A DNA stretch of 64,000 nucleotides from positions 62,001-126,000 of the forward strand of contig NW_027442259.1 of assembly GCF_048569485.1 (NCBI RefSeq), given 5' to 3'. The position numbers and the translations under genes were made by a program. Position 1 is the stretch's first letter, and every line of letters begins with the position of its first letter. Below are positions 32,401-44,567 of this stretch, one piece after another. Below the pieces are notes generated by a model. The model worked only from the letters and a program-made list of their open reading frames with translations, was not told the origin of the DNA and made no database searches. The stretch comes from Anomaloglossus baeobatrachus. Its lineage: Eukaryota; Chordata; Amphibia; Anura; Aromobatidae.

Positions 32401-32964
32401 GGCATTGGTGAACCTCACAATTTTGGACTGCCCTGGCAAAGGAAAATACTACAAAGACTCAGTTCCTCAAAATGGGCACATTAGACTCAGAGGCCTTTAT
32501 GCACGTCTCTTCTCAGGGACATCGGAGTGCCACACAATGTTTTACGTAAAATCTTTCATGTATTGATCTCAAAAAGTAACATACATTAGCTCTATCTCAC
32601 TATTGGGTATGTGCCCTTAACATTTCCGCTATGAAAAATCATTTTGGTGTCATTTTGGAAGGTTTTCTGGTGAGTCCGTAAAAATGGCGTAAAACGTGGA
32701 CAAAATTATTCACAGCTGTGACTTTTGAGTGATAAATGCTTCAAGGGGTCTTCCCCATGCTGTTGCCATGTCATTTGAGCACTCTTCGGAGACTTTTGTG
32801 CCATTTTTAGGGTTTCTACATGCTGCCGGTGGTCATTTCACAAAAATACTCGGGTCTCCCATAGGATAACATTGGGCTCGGTGCTCGGGCCGAGTACACG
32901 AGTATCTTGGGAGGCTCGGCCCGAGCTTCGAGCACCCGAGCTTTTTAGTACTCGCTCATCACTA
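32401..32964 (+). mobile_element. hAT-2 3' terminal region and tip
   Basis: Degenerate array units up to about 32560, then unique sequence, then a GC-rich palindromic stretch (GCTCGGGCCGAG, GGCTCGGCCCGAGC) and the tip TACTCGCTCATCACTA at 32949-32964. The complement begins TAGTGATGAGCGAGTA and fits the hAT YARNG tip rule. Its design parallels hAT-1: coding end, tandem array, palindrome, tip. Confidence 0.8.
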
Positions 32965-33486
32965 CTAATAAACCTAAAAAATAAAAATAAATTGAATAAA
33001 AATCATGAATGTTGTGTTATAACAGGAAATTCGGTGTAAGAATGAATATCCGGGATGAGAGTTCAGCGAATGAGTTATAGAAATTGTTACAAAAAGGAGT
33101 GTGTACGGTTTATGCGTAAATTTTCAGAATGCGTACATGAAAATTATATGTATGTGAGAATGTCCCCCATGCTTTGTAAAAAGTTATTTATGAAAATGTA
33201 AATAAAATATATAAAAATGCCTAATTATTTATAATTTATGAGAAAGATATATATGTATGGAAGAATGTTATAAGGTGTCCAAGAACCATAAAGAAAAAGG
33301 GTGCATATATAATGTTAGAGGTCTAGAGTTCCACCAGGCTATATCACCCCTAAAGAAATAGAAAGAAGACCTTACTACCTGTGTACCCCAAAAAAAGCTA
33401 TATTTCTTAGCCAGGATTATGGTGGAGATATGCACAAGTGAAATAAGAATATAAAGTAATACAATAAGATTATAAAACCAATATGT
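32965..33486. other. AT-rich unassigned sequence
   Basis: About 520 bp between the hAT-2 tip and the gypsy relic. AT-rich with no recognisable gene or repeat. Short minus-strand frames show hydrophobic runs but no motif. Confidence 0.4.
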
Positions 33487-36400
33487 GTGCATTCATGCAC
33501 CACCCGGTACGCTACCCTTGCCAAATTGTTCACTCTAGATCCCCACACGATCCATGAAGCCGTTCCCCCGGTCACACCGCCTGCTGCCGGTTCCCACTCA
33601 TCCCTGGGGGAGTTAGGCGAGTGGTATCGAGAGCTACATGTCGGCACTGATGATACCCCCATACACCACAAGGAAGGGGTATACCGGGTGGTACAGGAGT
33701 ATGAGCGGGTTTTTAGCAAGCACCCTCTAGATTTTGGGCAGATTAAAGGGGTTCAACACCACATCCCTACCGGTACACACTCCCCTATTAAAGAGAGATA
33801 CAGGCCTATTCCCCCTGCGCACTACCAATGCGCCAAAGACATGTTGAGGAACATGAAGGAGGCAGAGGTTATTAGGGACAGCTGTAGTCCCTGGGCCGCT
33901 CCGTTGGTGCTGGTTAAGAAGAAGGATGGCACCATGCGGATGTGTGTGGATTACCGGAAGATTAACCAGATAACGCATAAGGATGCTTACCCTCTGCCCC
34001 GCATCAAAGAGTCCCTGGCCTCGCTGAGAACCGCTAACTACTTCTCCACCCTTGACCTCACCAGCGGGTACTGGCAGGTGGCCGTGGCACCGGAAGACCG
34101 AGAGAAGACTGCCTATGGGACCGTTTTGCTGTACTTGGATGATGTGATTGTGTACTCACAGACGTATGAAGCCCACCTGGAGCACCTAGCCGAGGTGTTC
34201 GCGTCCCTTGCCAAGTATGGGATGAAGTTGAAGCCCTCAAAGTGTCATCTGCTGAAACCCAGAGTGCAGTACCTAGGACATGTGGTTGGTGCGGAAGGTG
34301 TCGCCCCCAACCCCGAGAAGATCACCGCCATCCAAGACTGGCCGAGACCGACCACAGTGAGGGAAGTGAGGCAGTTTCTGGGCCTGGTGGGATATTACCG
34401 TCGCTTCATTAAGGGGTACACAAAGATGGCTGCCCCCATGCAAGACCTCCTCGTAGGACAGACCAAGGGTGGTAGATCCCTAGTAGCCCCATTGGTGTGG
34501 GAAGAAAAGCATGAGGAATCCTTCCGCCAGCTGAGAACAGCCCTGACCGGAGAGGAAATCCTAGCGTACCCTGACTACAGCCGCCCATTCATCCTCTACA
34601 CCGACGCCAGCAATGTGGGCTTGGGGGCTGTTCTATCCCAGGTCCAAGACAGAAGGGAAAAGGTAATAGCTTATGCTAGCCGAAAACTCCGACCGACTGA
34701 GAGGAACCCTGAGAACTACATCTCCTTCAAGCTTGAGCTCTTGGCACTGGTGTGGGCTATCACCGAGCGTTTCCGCCATTACCTGGCAGCAGCCAAGTTC
34801 ACCGCGTACACAGACAATAACCTGCTGACCCATCTAGATACGGCCAAGCTGGGCGCGTTGGAGCAGCGGTGGGTGACCAGGTTAGCCAACTACGATTTCA
34901 CCATCAAGTACCGGGCCGGCCGTACCAACGTCAATGCCAATGCACTCTCCCGGATGCCCCACCTGTCGGAAGAGGGGCCAGAGGATGATGACCTCGAAGA
35001 GATCGAGTTGCCTGCATTTCACCGGCCATTCACTGAGAAGGTGCACGTCTACCAACAACGGGTGAACCTGGATCCGCTGCCCCGACAGGACTGGCAGGAA
35101 GCTCAGGACCAGGCACCTGCTGTCCGCCTGGTCAAGACTCTAGTGGAACAGGGTTCTGCTGGGATAGACCCTGCTGCCCCTGCCGAAGCCCAACGTCTGT
35201 GGCAAGAACGGACCCGGCTATACCTACACCAGGGGAAGTTGTATCGCGAGCTGATTAATCCAAAGACTCACGAGAAGATCCGCCAGCTGGTGATTCCCCA
35301 GGCTAAAGTGCCCACCGTCCTGCAAGCATACCATGATGGTGCAGTGCACTTCGGGTGGAAGAAGCTAGAGATGTTGTTAAGAGAGCGGTTCTATTGGAGT
35401 GGAATGCGGGAATCTGTGGAGGCCTGGTGCCGAGAATGTGGCCCTTGCGCATTGAGAAGGAAGGACGAGGCCAGCCAGAAGGCACCCCTACACCCGATCA
35501 TTACACACCAACCGCTGGAGCTGGTTGCCCTTGACCATGTAAAGCTCACCCCCAGCCGAAGTGGGTACACCTACGCTCTGACCATCGTAGACCACTACTC
35601 GAGGTTCCTGGTGGTTGTCCCAGTTAAGGACTTAACCGGCCGCACCGCTGCTAAGGCTTTCCAGGCTTATTTCTGTTGACCGCATTGGTACCCGGAGAGG
35701 GTGCTTACCGACCAGGGTCCGGCCTTTGAAGCAGAGGTATTCCAGGAATTCTGCCAGTTGTACGGCTGCAAGAAAATCCGGACCACGCCTTACCACGCCC
35801 AAACCAATGGCATTTGTGAAAAGATGAACCACTTGGTCCTGGGCCTCCTCAAGACGTTACCACTGGAAGAGCGGAACCTGTGGCTGGAGAAGCTACCTGA
35901 CCTGGTCGATATGTACAACAACATCCCTTCCAGCTCTACGAAATGCACTCCAGCATACCTGATGAGAGCTCGTCCCGGCCGGCTACCAGTGGATCTGGAA
36001 ATGGGCTTGGAAGCTTCAGAAGCACTCCTGTCGACAGCTGAATGGGACACTCGGCGGAGGACACAGTACCGACAGGTCCAGGAGTATGTTGAAAAGAACT
36101 TGTGCCGGAGTCGGGGACAACAGGAGCAGTGCTTCAACAAGAAGGCGCCTGCCGGTTCCTTCCAACCTGGGGATGTAGTGCTGAAGCGGAAAAGAAGGGC
36201 CCACAAGCTGGATGATCAATGGGAAAAAACCCCGTATGTAGTCCAGCCCACAGGATGGGAGAATGGGAAGGCCTACCAGATCAGCCGTGACCAGGGGGGG
36301 ACTTTGGCCACGGTTTCCCGAGACCACCTGAAGAAGTGCCCACCAGCATTGAGAGTAGCGGATGAGGCTCCAGTTCCCAGTCCAGTGGAGAAGGAAAAAG

Positions 36401-36726
36401 AGGTAATCCACACCATGATGGGTGATTTTCCAGCAGACTGGCCTACACAGAACGGTGCGGTGATCCTTCCAGTGATACTGTTCCCACAACCCGTGGATGA
36501 AGAAATGATGGAAACGGTTAACCGCGAGCCAGTGCCCAGGGATGTACCTGTACCCAGCTCCCCTACGCCTCCGCCTGCCCCACATGATAGCAGGGAGGAG
36601 GAACTGACTGTTCCCTCTGCCCCACTGCCTGTCACCACTGACACCGGACCCCGAAGGTCCACTCGCTCCAACCTAGGTAGACCCCCACTTAGGTACAGGG
36701 AAACTACTCTTTAAAAGGGGGGGGCT
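33487..36726 (+). mobile_element. Ty3/gypsy retrotransposon pol relic
   Basis: In order on the plus strand: an N-terminal pol segment; reverse transcriptase (about 33880-34200, with NYFSTLDLTSGYWQV and YLDDVIVYS); connection and RNase H (about 34560-34960, YTDASNVGLGAVLSQ); integrase zinc-binding and core (about 35270-36010, FYWSGMRESVEAWCRECGPC, TPYHAQTNG); and a C-terminal tail with a Pro-rich segment and PRRSTRSNLGRPPLRY. A polypurine tract (AAAAGGGGGGGGG, near 36714-36726) marks where a 3' LTR would start, but no full LTR follows and no gag or 5' LTR is seen. It is truncated at both ends and has at least two further breaks; a broken fossil. Long open stretches suggest modest age, younger than the fragments at 23640 and 41342. 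Confidence 0.9.
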
Positions 36727-36773
36727 TTATGTGTTGAGTGTACCAGTTTGAAAGTTTTAAATGATAAGTAAAG

Positions 36774-36960
36774 ATGATCAACCTCTATAAATCACTTGTA
36801 AGGCTACATCTGGAATATGGGAACCAGTTTTGGGCTCCACATTTTAAAAAGGACATTCAGAAGTTAGAGTCAGTTCAAAGGTGGGCAACTAGACTACTAC
36901 AAGGAATGGAAGGCCTCCCATATGATGACAAGTTGAAAAAGTTATTAAGTGATTATTGGC
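36774..36960 (+). mobile_element. LINE reverse-transcriptase C-terminal fragment
   Basis: Encodes NLYKSLVRLHLEYG, QFWAPHFKKDIQKLESVQRW and LPYDDKLKKL, the end of a non-LTR reverse transcriptase of the CR1/L2-like group. Both ends are truncated. It overlaps the fragment type at 24381-24490 and extends further downstream in the protein. Confidence 0.65.
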
Positions 36961-36962
36961 TG

Positions 36963-37690
36963 CAATGGGGCTTTCTGGCTGGTGCCAGCCTCTCTTCTTA
37001 GCACACAGGAACCACAATCCCTACACCATGCTTCAATGGATTCTCTCATCCCAGCCCAGTAAAACTACATATTTTACACAGTCATAAGCAGCCCATGGGC
37101 ATTCACCTGCATTCAAACCAATAACAGCTCATAGACCAGACAATCCATCTACCACTGGACCAAAGACAGGAAGTTAAATCCACTGCCTGCGGTAACCAAC
37201 TTAATCCTATAGGCTACTCACACAACAAACCCAACAGAAAGGAAAAAAACATGGCTTCGATTATCCATCCAATGAAAACGCATAACCATTGTGAGCCATT
37301 GGACAATGCAATTGGACACATGGTGACATGGTGCACGGCCCAATGAATCAAGTCTTTACTTCATATTCACGGTTTAAGCCCTTGGGTTCTAATGTGCCCA
37401 GAGTACATATCCAGAAAGATTCTCTTTCTTTGAGCTAAACACAAGTCAACAATACATTGTAAGCAGATTCTATTACCAGTCCCACACCATTTTGTGACGC
37501 ATAATCACACAGTGATCCAATTAAGATTCCAAGTCATCGAACATGTCCAAGCCATACGCAGAGGAGGCAATAGAATTAGGAAGCTCAAAGAAAGGGAATC
37601 TTTCTGGATATATACTCTGGGCACATTGGAACCCAAAGGCTTAAACCATGAATATGAAGTACAGACTTGATTCATTGGGCCATGCATGGA
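36963..37690. repeat. Palindrome C, left arm
   Basis: Matches the reverse complement of about 38375-39105. It comprises an antisense gypsy integrase piece (about 36963-37065) joined to the Penelope-like inverted pair. The arms meet the spacer at CCAATGAATCAAGTC-type sequence. Arm differences at several bases show divergence after duplication. Confidence 0.8.
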
Positions 37691-38374
37691 CATAATGGAC
37701 ATAATTCTAATAGGCAGGACAGGTAATAAGGAGCACAAGGGATATGCTAAAATGTGTTGTGTGACAAGACAGACACAGGAAAGGAGATGATAACAGGTGT
37801 AGGGACCAACAAGGTGAGACAAGGGGTATCAGGATAGGGTCAAGTAGGTATGAATGTAGTAATGGGGCAGGCATAGAGAATTGTATGCGAATGTGAATTA
37901 CAATAAGTCACTAAGGAAAGGAATATGTGAGTGTGTGCCTAATGTAAACTAATATTGTACTGGCAAAATTATAGATGGAAAGGGAGAAGGGGAGAGGGGA
38001 GAGAGGAGGCTGTAATTGACTACAAGGGTATGAGTTATGAGTGATCATAGGGATAGTGCTACATAAGTGGAAATACCTATGGAGGACCGGATGTGTAAGC
38101 GCATACCTTATACAAACCTATAGAGTGCTGATGGGTGAGAGTGTGATGTTAGATATAAGACATCCTATAGTGAATAGTGAGCCGTAATCAAGTGCAACAG
38201 GGATATTTCACGTGACTATGGGAACCTGGAAGGTAAAGAAAGGGGAGAAAAAACTGTTAGACAAGGTAATCAGACAAACATGACAAATAAAAAACAAGGA
38301 AGAATGGAACTCCATACATACTGGAGCCATATATAGTGTGAACACGAAAAAGAACCGGGCGTTAGAAAAAATGT
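37691..38374. other. Palindrome C spacer: Penelope-associated non-coding sequence
   Basis: 37691-38275 repeats 19241-19840 almost exactly. 38276-38374 is short unique sequence (ACATGACAAATAAAAAACAAGG onward) before the right arm starts at GTGCACGGCCCAATG. No gene is seen. Confidence 0.6.
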
Positions 38375-39105
38375 GCACGGCCCAATGAATCAAGTCGGTT
38401 CTTCATATTCATGGTTTAAGCCCTTGGGTTCCAACGTGCCCAGAGTATATATCCAGAAAGATTCCCTTTCTTTGAGCTTCCTAATTCTATCGCCTCCTCT
38501 GCGTATGGCTGGGACATGTTCGATGACTTGGAATCTTAATTGGGCCACTGTGCGATTATGCGTCACAAAATGGTGTGGGACTGGTAATAGAATCTGCTTA
38601 CAACGTATTGTTGACTTTTGCTTAGCACAAAGAAAGGGAATCTTTCTGGATATGTACTCTGGACACATTAGAACCCAAGGGCTTAAACCGTGAATATGAA
38701 GTACAGACTTGATTCATTGGGCCGTGCACCATGTCACCATGTGTGCAATTGCATTGTCCAATGGCTCACAATGGTTATGCGTTTTCATTGGATGGATAAT
38801 CGAAGCCATGTTTTTTTCCTTTCTCTTGGGTTTGTTGTGTGAGTAGACTATAGGATTAAGTTAGTTACCGCAGGCAGTGGATTTAGCTTCCTGTCTTTGG
38901 TCCAGTGGTAGATTGATTGTTTGGTCTATGAGCTGTTATGGGTTTTAATCCAGGTGAATGCCCATGGGCTGCTTATAACTGTGTGAAATATGTAGTTTTA
39001 CTGGGCTGGGATGAGAGAATCCATCGAAGCATGGTGTAGGGATTGTGGTTCCTGTGTGCTAAGAAGAAAGGCTGGCACCAGCCAGAAAGCCCCATTACAG
39101 CCAAT
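38375..39105. repeat. Palindrome C, right arm
   Basis: Inverted counterpart of 36963-37690, again ending in the gypsy integrase piece on its outer side. The outer piece continues further here, to 39183. Confidence 0.8.
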
Positions 39106-39183
39106 AATCAACCGCTAGCCGCTGGAACTCGTTGCTCTAGATCATGTCAAACTCACACCAAGCAGGAATAGATACATTAGCCC
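39000..39183 (+). mobile_element. Ty3/gypsy integrase fragment
   Basis: Encodes GMRESIEAWCRDCGSCVLRR and ELVALDHVKLTPS, closely matching the integrase of the relic at 33487-36726 but from a different copy. Broken fossil at the outer edge of palindrome C. Confidence 0.7.
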
Positions 39184-40048
39184 ACCATCCCACCCAAAGA
39201 GCAACTTCTGCTGCGCAGCTGGCTTTCTAGGCAGCAGCGCTATCGTGATGTCAGCGGGGGACATTGTGACAAGCCAGTGTTCCGTCACTTCATGTTGTGC
39301 ACTGTTCAAACGGAAAATACATCAACAGGCAGACTACAGAAAAGCTTACTAACAAAGGTTAGAGAGGGGCTTTCTCAGAGGGCTTTTTACAGTTTGTCTA
39401 TTCCCAATTAGCCGTTTAAGTATGCTTAATGAAAGTACTAATTCTTTCATAGGCCGCCCATTCTTAGTATTTGACGTTCCTTATATTGCGGTATCAGGCT
39501 TCGCAGCAGGTTGCAAAACATTCATCACCCATGACTGTCCCCAATTGGGCTCAGAAGCTAAATGTCTATCATGACCTCTCTTTTTGAAAGTCCAAGAGCA
39601 AGCAAACTCTTCCTCCAGGAGAGGGAGCCAACAGATCACTAAAGACATCATCATTGCTCAAAGAAAACACCGAAAAACAATGGAAGCTTTAATTGGAGTG
39701 GAATCTGATAGACAGCACCTGATGCCAAGTCTGCATCTTCTAACACCTGCAGTCACTGCAGCAGCTGAATCCAATGTGTCCAAAAGGGATCTATTCTATT
39801 CAATTGCAAATGATCTAGATAAGACTGAGAATAAGATACTGCACGGGACATAGCAGAGTTGGTCAAGTTGAGTGGAGATGAGTTTGCTATTTGGCACAGC
39901 TTTTGCATCAATAAAGCAAGTAAAAGGTGTGAAAGATAAAAAAAAGGGTGAAAGTGTGAAAAGTGAATTGGCCAAATTGAGGTGCATATAAAGTTTTTGC
40001 TTTCTTTCAATTCACTAATGGGGCTCATTTGAATCAGGTGAATTGAGT
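39184..40048 (+). other. Unassigned sequence with a short open frame
   Basis: No repeat family recognised. An open frame at 39584-39853 (89 codons) encodes a hydrophilic Ser/Lys-rich protein ending DLFYSIANDLDKTENKIL, loosely reminiscent of the BESS-like tail of MADF proteins found beside Harbinger transposases. The likeness is weak and the frame may be chance or a fragment. The stretch ends beside the U2 relic. Confidence 0.3.
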
Positions 40049-40063
40049 TCTGCTTTTGGAAAC
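40049..40063 (-). terminator. snRNA-type 3' box downstream of U2
   Basis: On the minus strand GTTTCCAAAAGCAGA fits the vertebrate snRNA 3' box consensus GTTT-N0-3-AAA-R-NN-AGA. It lies 11 nt beyond the U2 3' end at 40075, the usual spacing. Its presence implies a DNA-level copy of a U2 gene, not a retroposed RNA. Confidence 0.6.
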
Positions 40064-40074
40064 TGGGTTAAGAA

Positions 40075-40450
40075 GGGGTGCACCGGTCCTGGAGGTACTG
40101 CAATACCAGGTCAATGCGTGGAGTGGACAGAGCAAGATTTTTTCCATCTCCTTGTTCTAAAAATCCATTTAATATATGGTCCCCAGAGAGGGGACGTATC
40201 AGATATTAAACTGATAAGAACAGATTTAATTTTTTTTTTTTTCTGTTTATCAGTAGGACTTCAAAATAACAAAGGTGATCGCCTCCCGTTGCCTGGGAAC
40301 CGTCCAGGCACAAGAGGGCTATGTGTCACCAGAAGGCGCACACACTTCCTCAAGGCCGGCAGACGTGCAATCCCAGGCACCTTCCAGTACCGACCAAGGT
40401 AGCGTCCTCCGAAACTACACTTGATCTTAGCCAAAAGGCTGAGAAGCTAT
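40075..40450 (-). pseudogene. U2 snRNA gene interrupted by a 189-bp insertion
   Basis: Minus strand. 40450-40415 reads ATAGCTTCTCAGCCTTTTGG then CTAAGATCAAGTGTAG, the U2 5' end. 40225-40075 continues ATCTGTTCTTATCAGTTTAA through CATATATTAAATGGATTTTT, TCCACTCCACGCATTGACC and GGTGCACCCC, the rest of U2. Between them, 40414-40226 is foreign sequence inserted within the branch-site recognition element (GTAG|TA), ending in a run of about 13 A. The Sm site reads ATTTTTAG instead of ATTTTTGG. U2 normally pairs with the intron branch site in the spliceosome; this copy cannot do so with that element split. The length without the insert is about 187 nt, the size of vertebrate U2. Confidence 0.85.
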
Positions 40451-40495
40451 AACCCGAATTGGTTACGGCCTTGAGTGGCACCCTGGCCTATACCG

Positions 40496-40514
40496 GACAC
40501 ATCTTAGGGAGAGG
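40496..40514 (-). promoter_or_regulatory. Possible U2 proximal sequence element
   Basis: CTCTCCCTAAGATGTGTCC on the minus strand lies at about -46 to -64 from the U2 start at 40450, where vertebrate snRNA genes carry their proximal element. The match is by position and general form only. No octamer-type distal element was found before the duplication boundary at 40577. Confidence 0.35.
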
Positions 40515-41341
40515 GAGACAAACCCACGCCTACAGAAGACATTTTGTCACCCAAGCCAACCCTTGAAAAGGCTGTTTTGCAGAGCAAAAACAAGAAGAAT
40601 GATGCTTTTTGCAGCCGCCGCCCACTGCAATTAATCTGAATAACTCCTCCTCCTCCAAGCACCTCCCCTCCCCCTTGCAGTCTTTCCAATTCATGATACA
40701 AAAAGACGGACGGACAGGACAGGACAGGACAGGCTGCCTGACTTTCCGTCACTGCCACCCTTTGCCATCCTTGCCCGTAGAAAGCCCTTTCATCATCCCC
40801 AAACCCTAATCTTTTCCCTTCCCTTCCCAGCTGCGTCTCACTCCCTTTCATTAGGAAGTGAGCGCAGCCTTTTCTCCGTTCTGCACATGCGCGACGTTAA
40901 ACACAAATGCGCAGGCGTGCGTTCCATTAGCCTCACTGCATTCCACTCCCATACAGGAAGTGGGCGCAGCTATTACTACGGTCGCACATAAAAGAACCCA
41001 CGGCCACCACTGCACACAGCTGACTCCACCACAGGACACCCACTTCTACACCAACGCAGGTAAGACAGGATCGGCACCTCTATGCTCCCGTTACAATCAG
41101 GCTCAGTCACCATGTGATAACGCTCTCAACTCTTTAGTTGCAGGCTCCCCTTGCTTCACCTCCACTGGCTGTGCTGCCATTTCCTCTCCCACCTGGAAGG
41201 TATACTTTATTCCACTATTTTCCTGTTTCTCTCTTCCCCCTTTTCCCATAACCTACTTTTATCTGCATTTGTGGGGTATCTATATGCTATTTACATCATA
41301 GTTTTATTCATTAATATGGAAGGGAAGAGTGCCCATGAGAG

Positions 41342-42453
41342 TGTTGAACTGCGGAGAGCAAGAGATTAAGCTGCTCCGATTTGCCACCATTGATAAGCTG
41401 TTCTCAGTAGATACACATGCTATCCAAACAGCAGCATCCACCATTGCTTCAGCCCACCCATTCAGTGACAGCTCACCAAGTCAGCCAGAGGAGTGGTGTA
41501 AGGAATTACACGTAGGCACTGACTCCACACCTTCACATCACAAGAAGGGGGTCTACAGGCTAGTGCAAGAATACGAGCAAGTCTTCAGCAAACATCCGCT
41601 AGACTTTTGAAGAATAAAAGGGGTCAAACACTACATCCCCACAAGTGCACACCCACCCATCAAAGAGAGATATAAGCCAAAACTACCTGCACATTACCAG
41701 TGTACCAAGGACATGTTGAGCAACATGAAGGAGGCTGGGGTTATCCGTGACAGTTGTAGCCTCTGGGCAGCTCCGTTGGTCCTGTTAAAGAAGAAGGACA
41801 GCACCACTCCCCTGTATTGAGGAATAGCTAGCTGCATTGAGAACTGCAAATTATTTTTCTACCCTTGATCTCACTAGTCGCTATTGGCAAGTGTCCGTTG
41901 CTGAGGCAGACCGGGAGAAGACCGCCTTTGCCACCCCGATGGGTCTCTGCGAGTTCAAAAGCATGCCCTTCGAGCTGTGCAATTTGCCAGGAACCTTCCA
42001 GAGGCTGATGGAATGCTGCTTGGGACACCGAAACTTTGAAACGGTACTGCTATACCTTTATGATGTTATTGTTTATTCTAAAGCAAACAAGATTTTAGGG
42101 TGTATAAAAAGGGAGATTAGATCCGGTGATCCCAACGTATTGTTAACCCTCTATAAATCACTTGTAAGGCCACATCTGGAATATGGGGTAAAGTCCTGAG
42201 CAGGTTGATAACCATTGGTTTGAGCATGGTAGGGTGTAGTGCGCATCTTCCTGCATCGGTAAAAGCTGCAGAAGTCCTTGAAGATTTCCGCTTCAAAGGC
42301 AGTGCCTTGATCTGTGAGGACTCTCTCTGAGTAGCCATGAGGTCTGCATAAGTGTGCTTGGAAGACCTTCGCTGCAGTATGGGCCATTAGATCTTTGACT
42401 TGTACCACAACCATAAATCTCGAGTAGTTGTCTACCATCGTAAGTGCATACGT
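41342..42453. mobile_element. Gypsy / LINE / antisense integrase mosaic, second copy
   Basis: Second copy of 23640-24751: plus-strand gypsy pol fragment to about 42082, LINE piece 42083-42192, minus-strand integrase piece to 42453. Broken fossil, carried by the segmental duplication. Confidence 0.7.
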
Positions 42454-42454
42454 G

Positions 42455-42712
42455 AGCTCGCCTCGATATTCTGCAACAAAACTCCCTTTTTCGATTTCAG
42501 TTTCAGCAAACACTCCTCTTCCTGTAGAAAATATTTATCATTACCTAAGACAGTCATTCTAATGCATGACAATATTAAGGCAATTTAGTTAAAACTTGTT
42601 TTAACTCACCTTTAAGGGGATTGATGTATTTCATGGTCAATCCAGGTTTGTCAGTGATGGCACTGACATAATGTATGGCGTCTTTTTCGGGCGTTATCCT
42701 TTGCCTTTTCAT
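42455..42712 (-). pseudogene. SET-domain (KMT5A-like) fragment, second copy
   Basis: Near-identical to 24752-25010: exon 1 from ATG 42712 to 42610, an 88-nt intron 42609-42522 with GTGAGT and CTACAG borders, and exon 2 from 42521 to about 42455. Splice sites and frame are kept in both copies. Truncated at the same gypsy junction, so the SET domain is incomplete here too. Confidence 0.65.
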
Positions 42713-44567
42713 TGTGAAAATCCAGTTGCCTATATCAAAGCAAATTCTACTACTTGTAAAGTATGCAGAAAATGAAATGTAGAACATATAACATCAACTG
42801 CTTAGGAACGCATCATAGGTTAGTACTTAAAAGGATATTGTCATGTTCTAGTCATAATGCAAGCTGGACATTTTTCATGTTACCCTGTAATCGCCGGCCT
42901 GTTCTAATGCTCACAAGCCAAGATATAGGCTCAGCTGCTAAGGCTTCCCTCTGCCTTCTGAATGAAACTTGAATATGTCTGGCTCACTGTGTATATAGCA
43001 GGTGCTCAGAAAAAATAAGAGTCAATTCAATAGAAATAGCTCTGGCACACTATAGTGATCAATAACGTAAGAAAAGAACTCTTGGAATGCTGAAAATTCT
43101 TTATTTGTGCAAAAGGATAATTCATCCAACGTTTCGACCTTGTTTTTAGGTCTTTATCAAGGATAAAGTTATCTAAGATCATAAAGGGTTACAAAACCAT
43201 ATAAACACGTAATTAGTACATAGTACAACATAACAGTACAATATATTGCTACTTGAGAGTACAATGGGTCAAATAACCATGATGCACATACAAAAAATTT
43301 TTCCAAAGCCATAGTGAAAACATTTGTACTGAGGAAAGAAAATTTCCACATGACCTATCTGGAGAAACATTCTGGATCAAACAACCAAAAATAGTCAAGC
43401 AGGTAAATACACACCTATATGGATAACAGGATGATATGTGTTCAATTGTATAGCGTCATTGCCATTAAGGTACAAATGGAAAACTTGCAATCCTATATAG
43501 TGAAGGAAATGAACACATATCATATCAAAGAACACAGGAACATGGGTGTGAGAAAAACCTCAATGTTTATACTTTGTTCTTTATAATGGTGTGAACATGT
43601 ATATGTCTCAGTACCTTATGCACTTGAGAATTCTAGTGAGTAGATGATGAAAGCCTATTTCAGAACTGGAATCGGTAAATAATTGTAGGTGGAATCTAAA
43701 TGAAAAGATGGTACAAGTGTTATCATGACACGTGGGCTATAACACAATGGACCGTGTGACAAAGAAGAAAGGAGAGAAAGAAGAGGAAGAAAATGCAACT
43801 ACCTGTAACATTACGTGATAGTCACTGGTAAGTATCACTTGACAATTCAAGTGAAAAAGGATTCCTTTATTAAAGGGTTCTCAGTCGCCTCAGGATCATG
43901 AAATACTAGGGTAAATGATATGAGAATGGGTAAGAAGCACCACTAAAGGAAATATGAGATGCAGGACATATATCTATAAACCCCTGAACTACATGATAGA
44001 AATAAAAAGAAGAAAAAAGAAAAAAAAGAAGAAAGAAGAAGAACACATAGAATGCGGAAAGAGAATGGGTACAACTACCTGAGTTACTGCAGGGAGGCCC
44101 CTGGTTGGTATTGTGAGGGTTAGTGGAATTCCTTCACTGAAGGGTTCTCAGTTGCCTCAGGTTCGTGAAAAATGCTATAGACAAATAATGCCCGGAGAAA
44201 AGGGGTTCATATACAGCGAATAATGGTAATACAAGGTACATGTGTCACATGTAATAGTATATATATATATATTGTACTAAGATCTACACCAGAAATAGAA
44301 AGTAGTCCCTCTGCCTTCTGTCTAGGTGCCCTGAGTTATGTCCTGTAAACTGTCACAGCGACCCAGACACACATGTGTAGTAGGGGAATATCCCTGCTGA
44401 GATGCCAGTGCTAGAGCACACGTTTGCTGTGGAGTTGAACGCTATGTGAGCAGTTCTTACCTTCAATGAGCAGAAGTCTCTTTTTTCAGATTTCAATATC
44501 TCTGTGGGTATCTGGCAGAAATATGGAATACTCTTTACTGCTAAGACCCTGTACACCACTCCCACTA

